Source: Pyxicephalus adspersus
Taxonomy: Eukaryota > Chordata > Amphibia > Anura > Pyxicephalidae
Assembly (NCBI RefSeq): GCF_032062135.1
Contig: NC_092859.1
Location: 32,695,367 to 32,759,366, forward strand
Reading direction: 5' to 3'
DNA length: 64,000 bases
Shown: positions 33,875 through 45,770 of the stretch, piece by piece
Layout of the letters: each line of letters begins with the position of its first letter
How positions within the stretch are numbered: position 1 is the first letter of the stretch
Notes under the pieces: model-generated
What the model saw: only the letters and a program-made list of their open reading frames with translations
The model's database searches: none
What the model was told of the DNA's origin: nothing
Translations under genes and position numbers: made by a program

Positions 33875-35982
33875 ATTGGGTTGGATAATCCGCCGTCCCT
33901 ACTTGTATTTTTATCAGTTGATGCTGAAAAAGCTTTCGACCATGTAAACGGGACTTTCTTCAGGAAACCTTGAAACAAATAGAACTAGGTCCAAATATGT
34001 TAGGGCGCATACAAGCTCTAAACACTGGGCCAACCGCCAGAATCCGTGCAAATGATATCCTGTCAGAGCCTTTACAAATCCGCAATGGTACTAGACAGGG
34101 GTGTCCTTTGTCCCCCCTGCTGTATATTTTAGTTTTGGAACACCTAGCTAATGGTATAAGGAATAACCCTGATATTAAAGGTGTGAGGACTGGAGATGAC
34201 CAATACAAACTTTCTATGTTTGCAGATGATGTGCTTCTTTATGTTAAATCCCCTCATACCTCTGAGAATGGGTGAATGTGGTTAAAATGGACATTCTGCC
34301 CAAGGTCTTGTACTTCTTCTCCACGCTTGCATTTCCCCCTCCTAATTATTTATTTTCCCGTTTGGATAATTTGATCTACGCCTTTATTTGGCATAGGAAA
34401 AAAGCCTGTGTAAATCGATTAATGCTCACCAGGAAGAAGATTGCAGGTGGCTTAGCCGTCCCTGATTTTAAACTGTACTACAAAGCTGCAGTACTTTATA
34501 GAATACTAGACTGGATTCACAATAAGAAACACAAAGCTTGGGTGAATATTGATGAATCAATGCTCTCAGGCCCTTTACATTTAGACCCTTGGATATGGCC
34601 ACAATTTAGACCCCATTCACCTTTAATACCACCTACTGTATCTCAGACCCCATTGGTATAGGACGATCTGCTGAAGAAAGGGGTCCTTTCCTCTGGACCC
34701 GGGCCACTCGCTCCATTTTTCCAAAATCCAGAGTTCACCCCAACTTTCCAAGTCTTTACATTTTTACAGTGATCATTCCAGAATCAGCCAGATCCTCATT
34801 AGGGAGGGTATCCCTTCCATGCAGGACTTAAGGGTGCCTGGACACCAAGACAGAATTACCTGGTTGGTATATTTCCAACTGCAAGATTTTCTCCAATCTC
34901 AGCGCCTATTGACCAACATTTCTAGACCCCTTATGGTTTTTTAATCTCCTGTTTTGCAAAATGATAGAGTGACTCATGGCATAGCGTCCATATATGATAT
35001 CCTCTTAACGGAACTCCAGACCACCACGTCCCATTTTTTTTAAATACTGGTAATGTGAATAAGGATGTAGGTTAGAACCTGATGAGATATAAAAATCTTG
35101 TACATATGTACATAAATTATGTAGATCAGCTAGAGACCCGGAAAGAAGTTATAAGATCCCCAGCAGATGGTAGAAATGTCCAACAGCCATACATAGATTT
35201 GACCACACATATTCCCCACTCTACTGGAGATGTGGACATGACCCTGGCTTTATGTTGCATATTTGGAGTTCTTGCCCGCCTATTGCTACATTGTGGAATA
35301 AGATATTTGCAATCTACAATAGGGTTATGGATGAGGATTTATCCCCACGTCCATACATTACTTTGGTCGTTATTCTTCCTGGCTCTAATAAACCTATAAA
35401 AAGAGGTCTTTTGCGCCACTTTATAGTGGCTGGCCAAAGGACTATGAATGATACCTCTGAAGGCCCTACTATGGTGGAATGGATTACAGAAATGGATAGT
35501 ATAGTGAGCTTTGAATGCCAAATACTCCAGGAGGAGTTTGAGCCGCATGACAACATAGAATGGGATATATGGGAAATGTTTAGGCTGTCCCCCGATGTTC
35601 AAACATACCTCCAGTGAACAAGACATAAAGTATGTTTCTAATAGGATTGTATTCCTTTTCCAACTTAGTAAGGGGACTGTGCTTACCTGGATTAATTTAC
35701 TACATATTGGCTAAGCAACAACTTATGGGTAGAATTGACAGCAGAATTTGTATATCCTGACTAGCCATTTGATTTGACGCCCTTTATGTAAAATGATTTT
35801 TGAATTCTTGTATGATACTATTTAATACTATTTTTTCGAGTCATTGCTTTTTCCCTTGTTCACCCCCCCCCCCCCCCCCCGGTTGTCTAGTTCTAAATTA
35901 TGTTCTTCTTTGTCTGTCTATAATTTTGTTGAAATGTCAATAAAGACTTATTATACATAAAAGTATAAGTAAAAAAAAAAAA
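33875..35982 (+). pseudogene. L1/Tx1-like LINE, 5'-truncated, in the intron of TIM gene C
   Basis: Plus-strand ORF2 text: FLSVDAEKAFDHVNGTFF, RNGTRQGCPLSPLLYILVLE and MFADDVLLYVKSP (FADD catalytic box). After an internal deletion come VKMDILPKVLYFFSTLAFPP, NLIYAFIWHRKKACVNRL and KKIAGGLAVPDFKLYYKAAV. The rest decays to 35617. The 3' end has AATAAA at 35939 and an A-run at 35971-35982; a C18 run lies at 35863-35880. It is antisense to the TIM gene, and its tail stops 13 bases from the transmembrane exon border. Confidence 0.85.
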
Positions 35983-35995
35983 CAGAATTACTTAC

Positions 35996-36092
35996 ATTTG
36001 TATAGGACCAGTGTCATCAGAAGGGTGCAAACTACCACAGAAATAACGGCACAAACTGGTGAAACGTAATCACTCTGATTGTTGCCATTTTC
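35996..36092 (-). CDS. TIM gene C, transmembrane exon
   Basis: After the acceptor 'ttttttttcag' the frame reads ENGNNQSDYVSPV and then the membrane span CAVISVVVCTLLMTLVLYK, ending AAA T|GTAAGT (phase 1). The N-x-S sequon NQS lies just outside the membrane. The upstream stalk exon ends in phase 0 and fits exactly. No upstream part of this frame is open, so the exon border is real by frame as well as splice motif. The L1 tail sits just past the donor. Confidence 0.75.
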
Positions 36093-37051
36093 CTGAAAAA
36101 AAAATTATTTAATATTGTGCTGGCAGTGACAATATAATTTTTTCTATAGACCAAGTATTCCTCTGAGTTTGCAGCAGTCAATGCTTTAATTGATTGTGTT
36201 TGTTCTTATATATATTATGCTATCTGTATTCATCTCTCTGTCTCTATGTATCCAAATGTCTGTACTGCAAACACAAGTAGGACTTTACCATACTCATCCC
36301 TACTTGACTGGCTTCTCACATGCTTAAAGTGGACAAAAATACCAGGGTGGGAAAACACCTATCTGCCAGAAACCCAATATACCCAACTACCCCATTGCAT
36401 TGGAATCAGTCTGGGGGAATTCGGCTATTCAACTACCAAGGTGAATTATCATTTTGGAGGTTGCATTCAGCACTCAATTTGCAAACAATACTTAATCACA
36501 TGCAATAAAACTTTTTTTTCTAGCAGCCAATGAGATGGTTGAAGTCAACAGAGTTTCCTTTTCATTTACTAAGAGAAGTGAATTGTCCCTTGCACTCTCT
36601 TACATTATATAAATGAGAAGGGTAGGTGTTCTGTATTTTAGCAGGGGGAATTCAGGATAAACATTTGGAATGCCAACTTAGTACAGGTAGTGAGGTGTAT
36701 ACTTGTGTTCCAGCAGATCAACAGTATTTATTCTTTATTTTAGAGATAAATTATAAATTTTTCCCCAGCTTTAGATCCATTCACAATTTTCTATTGTATT
36801 TCCAATTGTGACAGCTGTGCACTTTTGAGATTGGCTACTAAAAGGCAGAATGAGTCATTACTTTTCATAGGAACTGAAAAGATACACCTAAAGAGATTGA
36901 CCATCTGTCAGTGAATTTCTGGGGGAATCATTTATAAATAGGGCTCTATGTGTTTCTTGTTATTTTGTCTAGACAATGCCCCAATCCCCATACAGGGGAT
37001 GATAAAATGAAAATACTAAGTTTTCTGGATTTAAAAAAATTGTATTGTTAC
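36093..37051. other. intron of TIM gene C
   Basis: AT-rich, with no exon or repeat family recognised. Confidence 0.5.
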
Positions 37052-37119
37052 CTGTGTCCTTACGTCTCTATATGTATTGTTTGCAGGATAAGTTGTAGCA
37101 ATGCTGAGTGTACTGTCAC
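37052..37119 (-). CDS. TIM gene C, stalk exon
   Basis: 68 bases between 'ctcatag' and 'CAG|gtaac'. Starting in phase 1 it reads (S)DSTLSIATTYPANNTYRDV and ends RTQ in phase 0. Joined to the IgV exon (ends A|) and the transmembrane exon (starts GAA) it keeps one frame. It is short and Ser/Thr-rich with an N-glycosylation sequon (NNT). A full mucin exon like that of TIM-1 was not found, so this receptor would have a short stalk, closer to mammalian TIM-3. Confidence 0.7.
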
Positions 37120-37469
37120 CTATGAGTAAACATAAAATAAAAATTGTTTTTATTTGAAATTAATAAAACTGATGTTATTACATGCATGTCATGACTGCCA
37201 AACCTTTTATTAAATTGGTCTCTTTTTTTTCTACCAATCAGCAATATTTAGATTTACCAATTACACTTTACAATGTTGTGAACTAACCAGTATAGTTGAT
37301 GGAACATGTCTCTGTTCAGTCCTAGAACTGTTCAGACCAACCCTAACCTGAACATTATTTAAGTCAATGGTATAGAAACTTTGGTCATTTGTCACTACGG
37401 TAGCCAAATGTGTCATAATGACATGGAGGTCCCATCAAATGTTTAAGGAACATTGCAATTAATTAATTA

Positions 37470-38950
37470 TAAAAATCAGATTGTGTACAGTGGGTAAAAT
37501 GGGCATTTTGTGCAGATTGGAGGACAACATGGGAAAGACGTAACTTTATTTTAAAGCTTTGTGGGCTGACCAGTGTGGATGATGTTACAGAAAGATTGAG
37601 GGTCATTTTTGGACTTACAGTAATATTACCATTCTTTAACAAAGCCTACTTGATCTGTCAGTTTTTTTATATCTTTGTCTCACCTTAACAGCAGAAATAA
37701 CAAAAAATATTTTAAAGAAATGTCAGTTATATGAAAAACGTTTGTTTGGTATTGTAAACCTAAACTGGTGTCAGTTTAGCAAATAGGCTTAGCTGTGCTT
37801 TGGTCTGCTACCCAAAACCTCAAACACTTCCTGTTATTGGACAAAAGACAAGCGCGTATTTAGTAACAAATTTGTAGTGAGCCATGACCAGGTATCCTCT
37901 GCTTCCATGCTAAATCACACTCCGAAGCACTCAACAAGAAGCAGTCTGAAGAACTGTTTCAGAATTCTGTATCAGGGCTACTGATAGAAGATTAAAAACA
38001 ACCTGAGGCTGAGGACAAAACCTAACACTTACTTTCTGAGATGGAAGGGGAGTTAGAACGATCAAAGGAGCCATAGCAGTGTGTGCAGTCAGTCCTCCAC
38101 AGGCCATGTTTGGTGAGGGGGGCGATTGAAATCTGGTGTTAATGGTGTTGGTGTTGTCAATGGTATTTTCCCCAGTAAATGATGTCAGAGCAAACCACAT
38201 TACCTGTACTGATCACTTCTCCCCTTCTGGTAGTGACTTGTTCTGTAACACTTCTGGGGTCTTCATATCTTTCTTAAAAAAAAGAAAAAGAAAAAGTCCT
38301 TACTACTAGGTAGGTCCAGCTTTCTTGCCAGCTTATCATATTTCTGTCACATTGGATAGAGTATGGTAGTAATGATTCCTCTGATTAGTTTACTGCACAC
38401 TAAACCTAGGGATTACATTGTAATATATTGCAGTTTATCTCTCCTTAGATGTGGTGGCTGCGTTAGTTATTCTCTTGTTTTCACCTGGTGATTCTGCCAG
38501 TAACACATTTCCTATCTCTGGCTATAATAATATTTACTCCTAGTAGTGTATTAGTGAAACAGCATCATTGTCACTCTAGTGCAGGAAGTGTATATGGACT
38601 ACAGAACACCCTTTCTCTCCCAATATTTAATAGAGGGGAGGTTTAAATATCACAGAGATCCAACTAATAGCAGAAGTCAGCGGAGGCAGACAGTATTTTA
38701 TGTAATTGGATTTTATTTACAAAAACCTTAAATGGGATATTACCCCTAAAGGGGATCAAATAAGAGAAGATCAGTTTAACAATGACACACCTAAAGGAAA
38801 TTAATTGAAACCTCCTATTCTGCTGTCCTTAGGTGTGGTGGCTGCATTTATTAATTTTAGTCTTTTCTTTGTTTTTGGTGAGCCTTCTAGTACTATAGTT
38901 CCTGCCTCCAAATGACAACATTCACTGACTGTACTGTATCTGTGAAGAGC
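37470..38950 (-). repeat. TIM unit C intronic block (pairs with 21010-22824 and 2745-3370)
   Basis: Intron between IgV C and the stalk exon. Within it, 38037-38200 holds an open minus frame rich in Thr, Pro and Asn (SFTGENTIDNTNTINT) ending at a strong GTAAGT. It would suit a mucin exon, but its phases do not match the neighbours, so it is not called. Confidence 0.6.
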
Positions 38951-39634
38951 TGCATGTCACCCTGATGTTTTAGAGCTACAGAACATGTCCCTTCACTTTG
39001 TTTCCATGACATAGGAGGAGGTGTCCTGTAGGAATAGTGTTAACCCATCACAGTCCATTTGGGACAGAAAGCAAAGACAATTGTCAGATTACTAGATTTC
39101 TGGCAGGATAAACAGGTATTTCCTAGGGCTATTTGAATGGGTAAAACAAAAGACTTTAAACAGTATACTGAACAGACCAAAGGGCAGCAAATTAATGAAG
39201 TTTACTGTCTGGGTTTGCAGATTCTGCATTCTTGGCGATCAGTTTACATCCTAACATAACATCCCTTCCAAACATCCAGCCATTATCTATATCCGAACCC
39301 ATTTTCTTCCAGTTCTGTTATTAAAAATTGAAGAAAACAGCTCCAGGCAAATCTTTTTTGATGTTTAGATATTTTAAAGGGTCACAATGTCTGTAGGCTT
39401 TATATTAATGTATTCTCATATGCAAGACAGAATAAAAGGAAAGAGCCCAATGGGGACACTGGGATACAAGTACATTACAGGAAGTAAAGATAAATCTCCT
39501 CTATGGAAGCAGGCACCACATATATAACCCTTCTCCACTCTATCTAAAGCCAAAAAAATGACTGGTCTATGATTAACACATTATAAGAATTTAATTTAAA
39601 ATAATTGACTGCCAGTTTAAAATGTAGCAGTTAC

Positions 39635-39973
39635 TTTGTTTGATCTGGACATTGATTTCTTCCTTTCTGTCATTGAACAATCCAGGGATATTCACCCGGC
39701 AGCAGTATTTCCCACCATCTTCCTGGGTCACATTAGTAATGGTCAGTGAAACATTCCCCTGTGTTATGTTTCCCAGTAGCTGGTATCTATCCGATTTCCT
39801 CCAGGTCACTCTGCTGCCATCAGTGTGAATAATAACGTTATTACAACCTGATAATATACATTCACCTCGTCCCCAGCACATGGTAGTTGGGTATTGGTGT
39901 ACAAAATAATTACAGGGCACAGTTATTGTATCATCCACTGAACCTGCCACAGGTTCTACACCTCCTGACTGAC
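39635..39973 (-). CDS. TIM gene C, IgV exon
   Basis: 339 bases, 'tttgcag' acceptor, donor A|GTAAC, phase 1-1. It reads GQSGGVEPVAGSVDDTITV then PCNY, CWGRGECILSGCNNVII, VTWRKSDRYQLLGN, DGGKYCCRVNIPGLFND and EEINVQIKQ. Six cysteines give the canonical Ig bridge plus the two extra bridges that fold the CC' loop of TIM domains onto the GFC face. FND in the FG loop is the metal and phosphatidylserine site of the family; the Trp that precedes it in mammalian TIM-1 and TIM-4 is Leu here. It is the best preserved of the C/D/B group. Confidence 0.9.
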
Positions 39974-40993
39974 CTGCAAAACACAGAAATAGTTCATATT
40001 ACTTTTTCTTCAGACACTTATCAGATGGTAAGGGATCAATTTATTTGTGCACATCAGGAATGTAATAAAATTATACAGAATATTGTATTTTCAGTGGCAT
40101 TTTCATGGGTCAGAATGGAGGATACTTCATAGTGGTTAGAGTTAGTGTAGGTTTTATGTAGGTTTTATGGTCCATTCCCAGAGCTTTACTGCATAATATT
40201 TTCTCACAGTGTCCCCCATTTTACTAACAGATTCTTAGAAAAGATTCCCTTGCTTTAACAAAACAGATACTGCATATGGTATTTCCTGTGCTGGTACAAT
40301 AAATACATTTACCATCAAATAATGTGACTCACAACAAAACAGATAGCTTAAGCCTGGTGATAATGGTGAGGTTCTATGAGGTTTCTATAGAGAGGATCAA
40401 ATAATGGACCCATATGAGATAAAAAAAACATTGTTGGAGCCTGTAGACACATAGTCATTGTGGACACATTGTGGCCATTGTAGATATATAGCCATTGTAG
40501 ATATATATCCATTGGTATCTAAACTATCTCATAGCTAGGATCTCATCCTCTACACAAAACATTTTCCTGTGAAATTGGTTGTGTAAATAAGCTAATGAGA
40601 TTGGGAATGTAACAAGTAAATCCAAATTATATTGTAACAAGGAGGAAAACATGCAATGTCATCCTTTCTGCCTTTGTTTACCCAGTTAAAGGAATTAATG
40701 TTTTCCACTACTAATATAATAAATCATTATCACATATTTTTATATTCATATAATTAATGTATAGAGCATATGGGGAATACTTGAAATATCATTCAGGGCT
40801 TCAGGGAACCGCTGCAATAATTACTATATCCACAGCTCACAGTACATTAGTGTGGTGGTCAGTAGGAAGAAGGCCTCTTACATTGCTGGCCAGTGGGAAT
40901 GTCATCTTTACAGATAGCCAAAAATAATATTGGGGTCAGGTAAACTGATCTGAGAGACACAAATTGCTCAAGATACCCCTAGCAACCCTAGGG

Positions 40994-41318
40994 TTATTAT
41001 TATTATACAGTATTTATATAGCACCATCATATTACACAGCGCTGTACATAGTCCATAGTCGTGTCACTAACTGTCCCTCAAAGGAGCTCACAATCTAATG
41101 TCCCTACCATAGTCATATGTCATTAATGTAGTCTAAGGTAAATTGTTAGGGAGAAGCCAATTAACCTAACTGCATGTTTTTGGGATGTGGGAGGAAACCC
41201 ACGCAGACACGGGGAGAACCTGCAAACTCCATGCAGATAATGTCCTGGCTGGGGATCGAACCTGGGACCTAGCGCTGCAAAGGCCGGAGTGCTAACCCCT
41301 GAGCCACCGTGCTGCCCA
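40994..41318 (-). repeat. tRNA-like SINE, near full length, reverse
   Basis: Right end 'gctcaggggttagcac' (reverse of A box side) and B box 'ggttcgatccc'. The left end is 'atatagcaccatcatattacacagcgctgtac'. Lies in the first intron of TIM gene C. Confidence 0.85.
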
Positions 41319-41595
41319 TTGAACTCTGGTTAGAAACACTGGTATAGAGTAATAAATAGTAAATTAATGGAAAATGGTTGAATTAAAACTGCAGCTTGCT
41401 GAACTGGCAGAACAAAGTTGATGTGACCTGGTGTTCCAGATTTACTTTTCCATTTAGTCAAAAAGGGATTAAAACCCTTGTGCTTTTAAAACTCAAAGAA
41501 TCAAACACTCATTATTACAAACCATTATCAGGGTACAATACTAATATTTTAGGCCTATTCATAAATTTGCACCCTAAGAAAAATTCAATACTCAC

Positions 41596-41638
41596 CAATC
41601 AAATGAAGAAGATAAAAGTAAATTGTATAATAAATCAT
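41596..41638 (-). CDS. TIM gene C, signal-peptide exon
   Basis: ATG at 41638 starts MIYYTIYFYLLHLI and the exon ends G|GTGAGT in phase 1. The next exon begins GT, making Gly, then QSGG. The stretch is hydrophobic and short, and A at -3 suits initiation. The donor is strong. Position just inside the duplicated 5' flank (41690-41960) supports it as exon 1. The intron to the IgV exon is 1.6 kb and holds a SINE. Confidence 0.6.
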
Positions 41639-41689
41639 TGTTTAGTCCTGCAGGTTCCCAGCTGACACCAGAGCCAGTGATCAGTATAT

Positions 41690-41960
41690 ATCACCTTGTA
41701 TAGTCTGAGCTCACATCTCAGTGTCTGTGATGCTTTCTGTGCACAAGTCATCCCTCCCTCATGCATTTCATGACAAAGTTTTGTCTAATATTGCTGCTGT
41801 CCTACCACAAAACACAATGAAACTGAAACACAGAGACCACTGACTTCACATTCTCACCGTCACTGAACCTCCATTATGACTAAATATTCCTCCTTGAGAT
41901 AAATGACAAATGCACAAATATTAATTGTTAGATCTCACTTCTGGGGGTTTCCAAGAAAAT
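41690..41960 (-). promoter_or_regulatory. TIM gene C 5' flank, conserved in unit B/D
   Basis: Upstream of the signal exon on the minus strand and shared with 28600-28830. The minus strand has 'gatatatactg' at about 41685, a possible TATA box. Conservation between units suggests promoter or 5' UTR. No start site can be fixed. Confidence 0.35.
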
Positions 41961-42569
41961 ATAAGCCCATTAATGTATGAATAACATAACTGCACAATAT
42001 GGCAGATTTACTTAAAATAGACCTGTGATCAAAATGTCAGCATTATGTAAAATGGTCACTTTCCCTTCTACATAATGAAAAAAATGTTTTTAATTACTTT
42101 TTTTAAATTTTTTACTCCTTCTGTCTTTACTGTCACAGCTGCCGCATTAAAGAGTGAAGGGGATACCTTTGAGCCACATATCCCAGGAAGCTGCAGACTA
42201 TTCCTTCTGCACAGCCTGAGATTGGCCACAGCGTCATCAGAGGCCTTCCACAAAAAAAAAAAGTGAAATTCAATAATTTATTTACATTTGGAGGAAGACC
42301 CTTGCACACTTTGACAGATGTCACGAAGACCCTTAAAAAAGAGAGAAGATATTGATGTGAGACATGACAAGGAACCCCACAAAGAAGAGGAAAACCAAGT
42401 GCAGGATTTGTTGTGTGTTGTAAATACATATATCAAATACTTTTATCAAGAAAGGGTAAGTGAAAATGTATTATTTTTTCTTATAACTTCTGCTTTAAAA
42501 GTCTGCTGTCCTCATACTATGACTGGTCTATGTTCCTGACTTTATCTTCTTCATCTGATGCTCACTATA

Positions 42570-43060
42570 TTTACATTACCCTGCCACCCAGATGGATTTT
42601 TGAATGGGGTGCTTACACCCCAGAAGGTAATTACACAAAAAAGTGCTAGTAAAATTGGTAGGGTATTTTTTTTCATATGGGACATGTATTCTCCAAGTAA
42701 TTATTTAGAGGATTTATTTTAACTTTAATATTTACTTGCAACAGTCTGCTGTACTGGAAAGATAACTAAAGTACATGGATGTGTAAATGCATTGGCTGTA
42801 TGGGTTGCTTGAGATTGGAGAGGTGGTGGAGCAGTCTAGTAGGCTGACTGGCAGGGGCAAGGTTTTGAAAAAATGGAAGAAAAGAGGTATGAGGTATAGA
42901 GAGAAAGGAGTGACCTGTGAATGAAGGAGCCCAAACACAGGGCACTTAGAGTTTCTGCTATCCATTTCTTATTGGTCAAAGTGGTGCTCCCATGAATGAA
43001 TTTACTTGCTGCATATGAAAGTATACGTGCTGATGCTCAAATTAGTTTTTTTCGGTAAGC
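42570..43060 (-). repeat. TIM unit 3' flank duplicate (pairs with 16950-17500)
   Basis: Lies 3' of TIM E on the minus strand, as its partner lies 3' of unit B. It suggests that E belongs to the same duplication series. Confidence 0.5.
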
Positions 43061-43215
43061 AGGATAGGTTTATAACTTAAACACACACAAAAAGATAACA
43101 AGAAAAAAATGGTAGTTTTTTTTAATTTTTTTTAGTCAAATTATTTGGGGAATTGATTTGCATTTTATTATTTTTATTATTTGTTTTAGTTGTTATTATT
43201 TGTCATAGTCTACTG

Positions 43216-43511
43216 CAGTGTTTCCCAACCTTTCTTAGTCGCGGCACATATTTTACAATTAGAAAAATCCCACGGAACACCACCAAAAAGTCAGACACGT
43301 AAATTAGCTACCTGCTGCCATCTAGTGGAAGAGTTTTTTTTGGTTCTGCCTATCACTATACATCGCTGGTATAGACAAATGAAGACAAATTTTTTGCAGT
43401 AAATAAATCATTTTGGGACCAATTAACTGAAATTGGATAATTTCCCACGGTACACCCGAAGATCTCTCAAGGCACACTAGTGTGCCGCGGAACAGCGGTT
43501 GAAAAACACTG
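43216..43511. mobile_element. hAT-type MITE with perfect 8-bp target duplication
   Basis: Starts CAGTGTTTCCCAACC and ends GGTTGAAAAACACTG, imperfect inverted repeats. The 8-base direct repeat GTCTACTG flanks it at 43208-43215 and 43512-43519, the length made by hAT transposases. The interior 'ggcacactagtgtgccgcgg' forms a subterminal palindrome. Confidence 0.9.
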
Positions 43512-43519
43512 GTCTACTG

Positions 43520-45114
43520 TATTGGTAATATAACTGCATGAACTGCTAATTAACTTCATGGTGGAGCCACAATCAACAACTGCATTATACAGTATATATT
43601 CTCCATTCGTGTTTATAGTCAGAGGGTCCTACTACATCATTAACAATATCTTCTAAACTTCACACAAATACTTTTTTGGTATAAGAAGGAAGTTTATTTT
43701 AGTGGTTAATCTTGCAGCACAGATAATGAGATAAAAAGAAGGATGTTGGCACATGACCCACTATTTTAAATCCTATTCTGATGTATCTTTTTATATAGCT
43801 CCTATATCCTATTTTTATTATTTAGCTGTCTTATATTGACACCCAAATAACACTGCATCATAGATATAGCAAACATTGCAAACTATTAAGGATCTGCTCA
43901 CTTACAGTGCACTACATACAGGTGTAAAAATGATATCATTAGGTTCTAATCTAACGAATTTAAAGCAACCCATTCACTGGTCAGTTCATCTATTCGCTGC
44001 CTGAGCATTTTCATTTTTTTATGCATATTTTAGGTCTGAACATACTGATTACTGAAGAATAATATTTTCTGAAAGCAGAGGACATGTCAAATTTTTATGT
44101 TGTCTAATATTTTGTGTAATTGAATAAACAGTATGTTTAACAAGCCTCTGTCCTGCACAGGAGGGTGAAAGGAAGCCCCTTCGGATCTAGGAGTCCTCCA
44201 TATGTCGGATGTCCTCGGGGACTACCTGTACTAAATTTATTGTTAGTGCACACAAGTATAATACAATTCTCAAGTTCTTTTTAAAACTTAAACAATGAGA
44301 TTGTGTTGAGTGAATAGATATTGAACATAGAAACAATCATAAGCAAAACCTGCATGATCTAGAATTATTGGTATAACTCTTGTTGTTGGCTTATGCATTA
44401 CCTAATATCATTGTCATTCTTGTATTCAATGACACCTGGTGTGTACGTGGTGGTGGAGAGGGAGTTTAAAAAAATCGGGGTGTGTCTTCTATTTATCATT
44501 AAAAAAAAAATTTAACTTTTTTGGCCAGAAAGACTGACAGCTCGTAGCCTATGGGGAGATCAGTAAATGGGTAATTCCTAACATCCACCCATTGAGGTAG
44601 AGGTAAGTAGAAGACATGGGGGTGGTGGTGGGGTGTAAGCCAGGAAGGCAGGCATGTGCAGAGCAGTGTCTGTGTCCTCACTAGAGAGATTTTTTTACTT
44701 TATATACTTTTTACTTTACTTTATACTGTTTGTCCTTCTGCCCATTGTCATTGGCACAGATGGTAAATGGAAATCAAGAGTTTTTCAGTTTTTACTGGAG
44801 AGGAAGATGACATACTTTGGATAAGGATACCTGTTCTAGTGACAGCTGTTTATGATGACCCTTCACAGTAGAGATATTTCATCTAAAGTCTTGCAATTGC
44901 AAGTCTGCTATTTGGCATAAAAGCCAGAAGTGGTGTTCAGGCCAATCATGAATTCAGTGTGGCTTGGGTTGACCTGAACAAAACAGATTTTTCCCCAAAC
45001 TTTGTATTTAAAAATAGGCTCCCCCATATTCACCTAGTGCACAAATGGGTAGCCAGTTTTGCATCAGGGGGCTCCGGTCATTATATTTGGTCCCGTAAAC
45101 CTGCATAATATAGG
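43520..45114. other. no gene recognised
   Basis: AT-rich intergenic or intronic DNA with no repeat family that I recognise. Confidence 0.4.
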
Positions 45115-45469
45115 GCCTGATTTATTAAATCTCTCAAGCTCAAGTGTTTGCGAATTTATCTGGTGGAAATGGATATATACATGCCCTAAAGGGAGCCTAT
45201 TTGCCAACCGTGGAAATAGTCAATTGGAGGAAGAATGCAAAAAGAAGGTTTTTTTTGGCAAAACTCTAGGTCAACTCTCAGAGCTATGCTTTATTATCAT
45301 ACCATTACAATTAGGAATAACTAAACCTGGAATGGGTTTCTTAAAAATCATTTGCTATTAGTTGGCAAATGTTTTTAAACCTGGACCAGATCCATTGCAG
45401 GTTTGCTGAATCACCCAGGTTTTCCCATAATAGTCTTTTCCAATCTTGGATGGCTTTAATAAATCAGGC
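45115..45469. mobile_element. MITE with 'gcctgatttattaaa' inverted ends
   Basis: Left end gcctgatttattaaat and right end ctttaataaatcaggc are inverted copies. Interior words also pair ('gttttttttggcaaa', 'aatcatttgctattag'). No coding potential. Confidence 0.7.
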
Positions 45470-45638
45470 GCATCAGTCCGAAAACAACCTGAATAAAAGG
45501 CAGAGGCATTCCCCAGCCACCATTGTGTGATTCTTTCTGCTGGGCTCAAGAAGCTGCTCAATGAATTAGATAAATGCTCTGTTATTTATTACTTTATCTG
45601 CTAGTCAGGTCGATGTTGAATTGAAGTCTGTCTGCAGG

Positions 45639-45770
45639 GACTTCCGGTTCCGGCGCCTCATGGAGTAGCAACGTAGAGAAGAGGGTCCTGCTCACCCGAC
45701 CGTAATCTCGTCGCTGATTGTCCGCTTCACACAGAAAATCCCGGAAACGGCACTCTACAAAATTGTTTAA
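45639..45770. other. GC-rich fragment, possibly a LINE 5' end
   Basis: 'ggacttccggttccggcgcc' opens a short GC-rich patch in AT-rich DNA. It resembles L1-type 5' ends but is too short to classify. Confidence 0.25.

Noticed and set aside
42068..42266. Small ORFs at 42.1 kb on both strands as a gene
   Set aside because: Overlapping open frames on both strands without splice context or family match.
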